Source of the DNA: Euptelea pleiosperma | Lineage: Eukaryota > Streptophyta > Magnoliopsida > Ranunculales > Eupteleaceae | Length of the DNA: 64,000 nucleotides | Assembly (NCBI GenBank): GCA_035048495.1 | Contig: CM068551.1 | Span: forward strand, 15,750,248-15,814,247 | Reading direction: 5' to 3' | Shown here: piece after piece, positions 58,201-64,000 of the stretch | How positions within the stretch are numbered: the stretch's first letter is position 1 | Layout of the letters: the number at the start of each line of letters is the position of its first letter | The notes under the pieces: generated by a model | What the model was told of the DNA's origin: nothing | Databases searched by the model: none | What the model saw: only the letters and a program-made list of their open reading frames with translations | Made by a program: the position numbers and the translations under genes

Positions 58201-61200
58201 CTGTGTCATTATACTTGGATGTCTTCTATGTGGGTCCTAGTTCGAGTTCTCCATGAGCGTGGGAGCGAAGATCCCATATGCATAGCATCTTGAAGACTCC
58301 GCATTGGAAAGATACATGTGGGCTGCATAGGGATCTATTTGTTAGCTTTAGTTGCTTTTAGTGTTAGTTTTTTTTTATTAGTTGTTTTGGGTGTCTTAGT
58401 GCTGTTTGGCAAACCCAACAAAGGTTACTTTATTGCTTCTGAAAGCAAAAACGTGTAAACGTCCGTTTGGGTATCAATATGAAACTTGCTTTTTCCAAGT
58501 CAATATTTTGCTTTTTGTTGAAGCAAAAGTTTTTTGCTTTTTGATTCAGGTGGAAGCGAAAGCCAAAAAAATTTGCGGGACCGCGCGTTATAATCTTAAG
58601 TGAATCATTTCAAATACTGGTTTTGCCCTTTAAATCATTTCAAAGAACAAAGTAATTATGTAGTGTCCTTTCTTTTCGTCTTCAACAAGAGAAATTAGGA
58701 TTTTAGGGTTTTCTCTTCCCTTTGCGAGCTTCAACAATGGAAGCTCTTTGATGTCAGTATCCATTCGAGTCCCCTTGCCTCCCCAAACCAACATATAGTT
58801 GATGTCTTCCATGGATGAACCAGTCACTTCGTGCATTGCCTTGATGGCAAGAAGCTCAGTTGTCCTGCAACTACAGTCGTACCCGTAGCGAATTGCAACG
58901 GCTCCAATGAGCAAACCAACAAATTAAACCAAAATCGCTTCTTGAAGTGTTGTGTAGGCCAACAAGAACAACACTTCCCCCTCTCTCTGCAACTTCATCC
59001 CTTCAATGGCGTAAAGCAATCTCAAAACCATTGCTTGCCTGTAACCTTCACAAAACAAGTTAATAATTTTGAATCAATTTTAAGAGCTTTGAAGAATCTC
59101 TCACACTCTCGAGTTCAAAGATCAGTTTTCGGTTCTTCCGTGTTTATGATGAGTGAATTCGAAGGGTAGGAAAGTTAGGAAAGCCTGGAGAATTCTTGGA
59201 CAATATCTTCGGTTGCATCCATGAGATCACTCTTGCTCTCACTTTGCTAGGACGAGTGATTCTGCTTACAGAGTCGAAAACACGTCTCGTCTCGCTCAAT
59301 GGAAGATTGACAACTTGGCATCTTGCACCTACAGGAAATTCGATCCTTTCAAGATTGGAAACTGGAATTTGTGAGAATTTTTTAATGATCATAACGATTG
59401 ATTGATGATTTTTTTTCTTTGAATTTTATTAAATTTTTTATGCTTTTAATTGATGTTTTGATTAGAATTCAATGTGTGATCATCCTTTGTTATGATAGGC
59501 ATTTATCAGTTGAGAAGAATTGCGTGTTGTATATTAAATTATACCCAGAGATACCGAATTTAACAAGAGATCATCCCCCAATTGCGTCGAGTGCTCTATT
59601 CTGCTGGAGAGTGAAAGGCTCTTGTTCACCCAGGTCATTAGAAAATTACAAATTGTTTTCTATTTGAGGGATATATGATGCTCAGTACAAGTTGAAGAGA
59701 CATGTGGTGTTGAAGAGAGAAGTGAGATTTGGGAAATTAGGTTGTTGAGAGAAAATGTAGAAGTGATGTGGTTTCTCAACGGCATTATGGGATTTGAAAC
59801 AAATGATGGAACTTGGGACGGTGACCACAATTGTCATTTTTGTTTTTTCGTCAAGGTTTGCTTTTTTGTGCCGCCCAAAGAATAAAACTGTTGGGATTAG
59901 ATTATTTTTTATTTTTTGCAATCATCTGGGATTAGATTATTGGACTTTGGAGATGGGATATGTGTGGTCTTTAATATTATACATGGGAAATTATTGTCCA
60001 TGATCTCAATATGGAAAAACGTGGCACACGGAGATAGTTCATCATTCAAGAGGGCCCACCTTGTAGATCTTTTTAATGAAATATCAACCATTTAAGATGA
60101 TGATGATGATGATGATGATGATGATCTACTTCTAAAGACGTAGATGAAGATGAACAACTAAGCCTTCGAGGTACGAAAATGACTTTTTAACTTAATAGAT
60201 GTCAAACTAACTTTTTGCCTTTTTAAATTATAAGTTCATTTTTTACCAAACAAACTTTTGCTTCCAAAAGTGGACTTTTAAATTCAACAACTTAATTTAG
60301 AAGTTGCTTTTTGCTTCCACTGGTTTGCCAAATGGACCCTTAGCAATTAGTAATAGTTTTTGGTCTCATTGTAATTTTTGCTTTTATTTCAGCCATTAGA
60401 TCTAATTAGTTATTTTTGGATGGCCCATATTAGATGTAGGTTTTTATCTTTATATAAAAACTCTCATTGCTGTATTTTTCATTAAAAAAAATTAAAAACT
60501 TAGTTTTGAGAAATCTCATGTGAAAGGAAATCTGGTGTGAAGCCATTGTTTTTCGTGCGAAGCCAAATGTATCTTCTTTTGTCTTCTCCTCTCTTGTCTC
60601 CCCTCTTGATCTTTTCTTTTCTATCTTTTATTTTTATTCGATCAATTTTATGCCCTAAACCCTAGTCATACCTGCCTAAAACCCTAAACCTAAATTCCCC
60701 ATCATCCACCATCTGACCTAGCCGTCCCCCTCCATCCCAACCTAACCTAGCCACACCCCTTACCCTTCATTATTGTGCCTTGCGACCATGCTTCAAAATT
60801 TCGGAATGTTTCGTATGTTTTTGTTTCGTTTCGTAAGAAAATTGAAATGTTTCATTACGTTTCGTAATGTTTCGGTTTGTTTCGCCGAGACAAACCGAGA
60901 CAATCCAAAAAAAAATAAATATGATTTCATGATTTTGGAAATATTTCGAAATGTTTCGGAATGATTCGGGAATGTTTCGAAAATTTCATTTTTTTCACCA
61001 TTTTTTCAATGTTTCGTGAATGTTTCGTTTCGTTTCGGAGTTTGTCTCAGTTTTTCACTTGACCGAGACATTGCTCCAAAACGAAATTTTAAACCTTGCT
61101 TGCGACACACACACAGAGCCCTATAGGACCCTGGCACCTCCTACCCTCACTTCTCCCTTGTGGCACACCCTCCCCTACCAATTCTCCCCTGCAGCCCACA

Positions 61201-63279
61201 AAATTCCCCATAGCAATAGCCCAAACCCCCATATCCCTATAACCATGCGGCAGCCACAGTAGGCCCCCATATACATTATGGCTCCACCATAGAGTCATAG
61301 ACCTTGTTCTCCATTTCGAAACCCTTCTACTACTTGTCCTCCCTTTTGACCTAGAAACCCTCTAAATCTCTCGGTCTCATCTAGAACTCCAAAAACCTTA
61401 CCTAAATCCTTCTAAAACTAATTTTAATCGTTAAATCTTGGAAAAGGAATTTAGTGAACCTACAAGTGTTGAATGAACCTTAGGATATTGGAAGTCCTCA
61501 CTTCCATTGGACCCTTCAATCGATAATTGGAGGTTTTGCATTGTTGGATTGTGATTTTACCTTGAACCAATTAATTTAATTCTTTGCTAGCATATTTAAG
61601 TATTTGTGGTAGGTTGTTAGATTTATTTTATGCTTATTATTGATTGTGGTAATTTCTTTTGATCTCAACTCATCATTTAGGTTTAGTTTTCATAGTCCTA
61701 CATCAGGTATTGTCAAAGAGATTTGGGACTTGTCCTCATCATTGAACATCTCGTTCTCTTATGTGCCAAGGTTGGATTTTTAGGAAACGAATCCTTTTGC
61801 TAAGGAATGTGTTCATATGGATGCTTTGTATAGTGTGACTATGTTTTGTAATTTATTTTGCCCTCTTTCTCTTGTACATTATTCCTTTTAATAAAATATC
61901 TTCTTGTTGATTAAAAAAATAAGATCTTAGCCAAACCGAAAGAATGGGGATTTTTGTTTTTTGCTACCAGAGCTAAACGGAAGTGTAGTGTACTGTGATC
62001 ATCTTAGAATGATTTCCTTTGGTCTTAAGTTTTGATAGCAGGGCAACTATGGTGCAGGTGCAGCAGAACTTTGTGGTTTTCTTGATTCCAAGCAAATAAG
62101 GTAAAGTCTTTCCTTAGTATTGTTATGTTTTACTTTTGTTTGTGATGCTGTCTAATAACTTTTCGGCTATAGGGAAACAAATAACTCTAGTGTTCTCTTT
62201 AGACCAAGTTGCATTTTTTTAATGTTTATATTTCACTTAGTTTCTCTTGCAATGAAATCAATGTAATTAGCTCAACTTGGTTTCTCTAAAATAAACTTGG
62301 TGCATTGCATTCTTTAGCCTAGAAGTATGACATTATTTCTTATCAACTCTTTCTACTTAGGGACCTAGTAGGCTAAGTGTAGTGAGACTTAGTTCCTTTC
62401 ATATTTTATATTGGATCTACAGGCATAGTTGTCTTTTTTTCCTCTTTTTGTTCTCTATTTAAAGGGTCTTATATAATATTTTGCTTACCAAAATATTAAT
62501 GGGATTAATAGGGGTAAAGATGAGGGTTGCGCATCCCATACACGCAATCATCACGTGTATGTACAAGTGGTTAGTGAGTGATGCTTAAACACATCTAGCA
62601 TGTTTGTGTATCCCTAAAATCTATGTTGCCTCGACACTGGTATAGATGTCAAGTACGATAAGGGATATGATTGAGTACTGGTGGAAGAATTTATGCCTAG
62701 GTCCACGTAATATTAAAGGTCCCTACTTCATTATTCTTGAGACAACAATAAGTTAGTTGATTCTTCGGCGTATAGTTCTGATGCACAAAATAATTATTGG
62801 TTCTCATTTGAAGAAATCTTGGGCATATTTGACCCATTATGTTGAAATGGGTATTTTCAATCTTCGTATGTAAATTTGGTTCATCTCTTTCACTTGTGTT
62901 AATCGTTCGTGGATATGGTAGTTTCTCGAAAATTGAAATATTGTGGAAAATCAATTGAAATTGAGGATTCATTCATTTTATTGGATACAGATATATGAAG
63001 GATCAGGGTATCATAGCTTGAAAGTGAGCCAATGTTTGTTTATTTAAATGAACTACTAGTTCATTGATTTTTGCACATTTTATAGTCATGATTGAGGTTT
63101 CTAACTTCCAATATCTCATCGTTTGCTTGTGATCAGATTTAAATTCAAATGAAGATTTTGATGTCGCAATGAGGTTTTTGTAGCTAAAATAGTGACTTAA
63201 GAGTACTTTTTTTTGCAGAAGGGGTTTAATTACTCGCAACTTCAAGGAAGCAGTCGATTTGTTTCATCTACGGTTTGGG
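45908..63279 (+). CDS. HAD-superfamily hydrolase (phosphatase-like), N-terminal part, 3 exons; rest beyond window
   Basis: Joining 45908-46286, 62058-62100 and 63219-63279 gives an open frame of 161 codons. HAD motif I is GVVFDMDGTLTVPVIDFPAM (nucleophile Asp in DMD). SPSGIDILHHIETWSPEKQR and KAYEIIAKYERQGLDRLQIM are cap-region helices. PGAAELCGFLDSKQIRRGLI and TRNFKEAVDLFHLRFG contain motif II (LITRN). This matches plant HAD-like hydrolases of the small Arabidopsis At2g33255 type. Substrate unknown; a small phosphorylated metabolite is likely by family. The ~34 residues before RQKARLKG include Ser/Thr and hydrophobic residues and could be a plastid or mitochondrial transit peptide. Motifs III and IV must lie in exons right of the window. 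The first intron is 15,771 bp. Confidence 0.92.
45995..46021 (+). repeat. (ACC)9 microsatellite encoding polythreonine
   Basis: Nine ACC codons in a row just upstream of the conserved HAD domain, within the presumed transit peptide or linker. Confidence 0.95.
46287..47360 (+). other. HAD intron 1, proximal part
   Basis: AT-rich, single-copy-looking sequence between the donor and the gypsy insertion. No coding or repeat signal I can support. Confidence 0.6.
47366..49215 (+). repeat. 5' LTR, enlarged by a TRIM insertion
   Basis: Starts TGATGTGGACATCAAAGC and ends CGTCCTGCATCA. Without the 726-bp TRIM and one duplicate CCCAA it is about 1.12 kb, close to the 1,090-bp 3' LTR. Confidence 0.88.
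47920..48645 (-). mobile_element. tandem TRIM (three LTRs, two interiors) inside the gypsy 5' LTR
   Basis: Three direct repeats of about 207 bp (47920-48126, 48180-48385 and 48439-48645) alternate with two 53-bp spacers. Each repeat starts TGATGCAG and ends GCATTA. The reverse complement of each spacer starts AAGTGGTATCAGAGTGGG, a tRNA-iMet primer-binding site 2-3 nt from the LTR, so the element is a minus-strand TRIM in tandem form. Perfect CCCAA duplications flank it (47915-47919 and 48646-48650). The gypsy 3' LTR carries the uninterrupted GAAAACCCAACCGTATC, i.e. the empty site. Confidence 0.9.
49219..49238 (+). other. primer-binding site of the gypsy element
   Basis: TGGTATCAGAGCATTAGG starts three bases after the 5' LTR, a standard initiator-tRNA-Met site. 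Confidence 0.88.
49352..49705 (+). pseudogene. gypsy gag N-terminal domain
   Basis: The 117-codon ORF reads GDPIALENWLSNMDCYFRQY, LVGLARIHWDNVERQLERVG and RAPVTSWDVMKEKLRDKYLP, typical of chromovirus Gag (the usual WW of the W..VE.LA..WW motif is here IHW). It ends at a stop after a frameshift; the frame continues as LLNQLKQTVKSSKPI at 49710. Confidence 0.85.
49710..50700 (+). pseudogene. Ser/Glu/Pro-rich linker, integrase C-terminus and degenerate chromodomain
   Basis: 49720-49970 encodes repeats of the form VES/IES (ESTESPKESPSEP, EPIVESCDESTEPV). From 49980 HHDLHAEINKEIILNNEHHK and FQVNDFVMV match the segment after the gypsy integrase core. After a frameshift KYVGSNAHVLELPPNEGISL matches the GPY/F-like region. 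Near 50560 CYEYLVRWKGILDF is the chromodomain core. It lacks the RT-integrase core, implying an internal deletion joined within the linker. Confidence 0.75.
50797..51886 (+). repeat. 3' LTR of the gypsy element
   Basis: Starts TGATGCGGACATCAAAGC and ends GAGGTCATCA. Compared with the 5' LTR it lacks 16 bp between two CATC words just before its end, and it has no TRIM. TATATAAACTCTTTTAG near 51110 is a TATA-like box. Confidence 0.88.
52350..52865. repeat. hAT-like degraded repeat
   Basis: CAAGGACACGGAAC and CGTGTTGGACTTGTCGACAC near the left and TTAGACACCGAATCATG with CCGTGTCATTGTTGCAT near the right are loosely inverted and resemble the CGTGTCGG-type repeats at 12643 and 26531. Ends not fixed. 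Confidence 0.35.
52907..53340 (-). mobile_element. LINE 3' end
   Basis: Poly-T at 52907-52915 followed by TGATAAGATAAACTTTATT, the same 3' end as the 7722 LINE. The minus frame starts MWKMLPFASSVACGRK; other frames contain the RxRNxRVFEG-type end of ORF2. The body stops at about 53340, just before a + strand LINE. Confidence 0.75.
55030..56160 (-). mobile_element. 5'-truncated LINE nested in opposite orientation
   Basis: T-rich tail at 55028-55048, then the minus strand reads MNQALLGKWLWRFGEESDSP, WARVIEGQYGVSPSRW, GSGNRIQFWEDQWCGEGPF (56140-55870) and DFCNMCRRSGESVYHLLMHC (zinc-binding, 55560-55500). It lies inside the + strand LINE between its RT and zinc-binding parts. Confidence 0.87.
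56345..56675. mobile_element. palindromic MITE related to 44585 copy A
   Basis: Left arm GGTGGACCATAGTATGAG, TATTTGGCCCATCCCTAGG and CCAAAAATCAGCCTCATTAG is inverted in the right arm CTAATGAGGTTGATTTTTTG, CTTAGGGATGGGCCAAACAT and CATATTGTGGTCCATCATC. The central part CCAACGGTTAGAAATCAC is shared with copies A and B. Confidence 0.75.
57459..57530 (-). mobile_element. very short LINE 3' end plus small duplication
   Basis: Poly-T at 57459-57470 then TATAAGTATAAGCTTTATTAG, the usual LINE 3' end in reverse. The AAGCTTTATTAGAA word is repeated once with an ATGAAATCAT spacer. It splits the RNase H part of the + strand LINE. Confidence 0.6.
58630..58914 (-). other. open minus frame of unknown origin inside the Pack-type element
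   Basis: A 94-codon frame, MLIGAVAIRYGYDCSCRTTE, with AMHEVTGSSMEDINYMLVWG and LPLLKLAKGRENPKILISLV. It could be another captured fragment. I do not recognise it and do not claim expression. Confidence 0.25.
59261..59645 (+). pseudogene. MATH-BTB protein gene fragment (two exons with intron)
   Basis: 59261-59370 reads SAYRVENTSRLAQWKIDNLA and SCTYRKFDPFKIGNWN; then GTGAG begins a 128-bp intron ending TATGATAG at 59498. From 59499 HLSVEKNCVLYIKLYPEIPN and LTRDHPPIAS follow, after which the frame is lost. This matches the N-terminal MATH part of plant BTB/POZ proteins like Arabidopsis At1g21780, where SRLAQWRI..., SDPFKVG, NWHLS and PELS...PPVA are conserved. The junction codon is TTG where Trp is expected. 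The BTB domain is absent. The kept intron shows capture from genomic DNA rather than from mRNA. Confidence 0.78.
60096..60125. repeat. (GAT)10 microsatellite
   Basis: Ten uninterrupted GAT units within the Pack-type element. Confidence 0.95.
60787..61098. mobile_element. hAT MITE rich in TTTCG words, perfect 8-bp TSD
   Basis: Ends CATGCTTCAAAATTTCG and inverse of CGAAATTTTAAACCTTG, flanked by CTTGCGAC at 60779-60786 and 61099-61106. ATGTTTCG and GTTTCGTTTCG words recur throughout. Terminal CAAGG-like ends link it to the 5076-6139 element. Confidence 0.85.
61711..62057 (+). other. HAD intron 1, distal part
   Basis: AT-rich intron end leading to the exon 2 acceptor. No gene or element end seen. 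Confidence 0.6.
62058..62100 (+). CDS. HAD gene exon 2
   Basis: Acceptor ctatggtgcag and donor GTAAAG flank 43 nt reading (G)AAELCGFLDSKQI(R). Phase 1 on entry and phase 2 on exit match exons 1 and 3. A second AG six bases downstream offers an in-frame alternative acceptor. Confidence 0.9.
62101..63218 (+). other. HAD intron 2
   Basis: 1,118-bp AT-rich intron between exons 2 and 3. No repeat or coding signal I can support. Confidence 0.8.
63219..63279 (+). CDS. HAD gene exon 3
   Basis: Acceptor tttttttgcag and donor GTAAGT flank 61 nt reading (R)RGLITRNFKEAVDLFHLRFG. It exits in phase 0. The next exon was not found up to 64000. Confidence 0.92.
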
Positions 63280-64000
63280 GTAAGTGCTTAATTTTAGCAT
63301 TGTGCCCTTGCAAGCCATTCAAGGATTTACAATTGGTTGTATTGTTGATTATTTAGACATATGAATTGGTTTATTATCGCTTTACAGATGGATGTTTTAT
63401 CATATATGTAAATTACACGGGGTAATATGGGCTTTCTTCGGAAAGTTGTATCCTCCGAATTTTATGTTAGGAGAATAAGTGCCATAACTATGTCATAAGG
63501 AGAACTAATTATCCAGATTGAATCATGTACTGATATGTTGTCGTACTCAGTACATCCAACAGGCTTTGAGATGAGGCATGAAAAGAGAAGCATGGCTACC
63601 TTAAGGGTGGGCTATGGTGTTAATAGAGGTTACTGCATTCTGGTTTAACAAAAATTGTTTAAACAGTCTAGTGGACCCAATACATCTACTATAGGACACT
63701 CGTCAACGTTGAGTTATCGTTCTGCAGACAGTGTGACACACGTGGCAACAAAAGCCAAGGGAAAGTACGAAGCAAGGAGTCCAATGTAATTTATAAGAAC
63801 AACAGGAACTTGCTGATAAAGGGTCACAAAGACGAACAAATATTTAAGTTGATGGGAACTAACACTAGTTCTTTGTCTTCCAGGGCTCCAATCATTGTCT
63901 TTGTGCGTTTCATTCTGGGGACCGTTCCTGCAAGGATCAGTTGACAAGCCTGCAAGATGAAGAAGACGAGGGAGGGCAGTTTAGATCATCTAAAGATAAT
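63280..64000 (+). other. start of HAD intron 3
   Basis: Begins GTAAGT. No HAD motif III or IV sequence was found in any + frame to the window end. Confidence 0.7.

Larger units (their letters stand above)
58399..60339. mobile_element. PIF/Harbinger-like element carrying host gene fragment (Pack-type)
   Basis: Left end GTGCTGTTTGGCAAACC and right end, reverse-complemented, GGGTCCATTTGGCAAACC share an 11-bp TTTGGCAAACC core and subterminal AAAGCAAAAA/TTGCTTTTTGC words. TTA flanks both sides (58396-58398 and 60340-60342). It interrupts the solo LTR. Inside are a MATH-BTB gene fragment and a (GAT)10 run; no transposase seen. Confidence 0.65.
58139..61705 (+). mobile_element. solo gypsy LTR with perfect TSD, carrying nested elements
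   Basis: Starts TGATGAGGACATTAGATCG and ends AGTCCTACATCA, flanked by GGTAT at 58134-58138 and 61706-61710. CTTGAAGACTCCGCATTGG and ATACATGTGGGCTGCATAGG match the 47366 LTR, so it is the same family. TATATAAAAACTCTCA near 60450 is a TATA-like box. Without the inserts the LTR is about 1.3 kb. No internal region remains, as expected after LTR-LTR recombination. Confidence 0.85.

Overview
The window is nuclear DNA of a flowering plant with a large, transposon-rich genome. Plant-type spliced genes have kilobase introns, and AT-rich introns are packed with copia, gypsy, L1-type LINE, SINE, TRIM, hAT, PIF/Harbinger and Mutator-like sequences. There are no bacterial or organellar features. Very long repeat-filled introns would suit a magnoliid or another large-genome woody lineage, but the sequence alone does not fix the species.

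Two host genes can be supported, both on the + strand and both cut by a window edge. (1) The 3' part of a DENN-domain gene (Rab GEF type): eight exons between 4127 and 33030 encode a continuous 214-residue C-terminus ending in a natural stop. The introns range from 163 bp to about 10.8 kb. The 5' exons lie left of the window. (2) The 5' part of a HAD-superfamily phosphatase-like gene: exon 1 at 45908-46286, exon 2 at 62058-62100 and exon 3 at 63219-63279, with a first intron of about 15.8 kb. The remaining exons lie right of the window. Exon junctions were read by eye from GT/AG sites and reading-frame phase; every junction keeps frame.

Layout. 1-3.9 kb: decayed copia element in a DENN intron. 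4.1-33.0 kb: DENN exons, with introns holding a 1.06-kb hAT element, five LINE fragments on both strands, hAT, Mutator-like and Tourist MITEs, a copia LTR with primer-binding site, and several LTR-like stretches. 33.0-45.9 kb (intergenic): a SINE with a perfect target duplication, a foldback MITE, a young non-autonomous chromovirus (gag-protease-chromodomain, LTRs about 99% identical), a decayed Mutator-like transposase, a TRIM split by a hAT MITE, and a MITE cluster next to the HAD promoter. 46.3-62.1 kb (HAD intron 1): a second non-autonomous gypsy element whose 5' LTR was split by a tandem TRIM, a nest of opposite-strand LINEs, and a solo LTR. The solo LTR in turn holds a PIF/Harbinger-like element carrying a MATH-BTB gene fragment with its intron.

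The host exons look intact, whereas almost every element shows stops, frameshifts or deletions. The most informative structures are the nested insertions with readable target duplications: TRIM in LTR with the empty site preserved in the partner LTR, hAT in TRIM, and Pack-type PIF element in solo LTR. Also notable are two chromovirus relatives that each lost the RT-RNase H core but kept gag and a chromodomain, and a short CACTATTCACG-type motif that recurs in unrelated LTR-like sequences.
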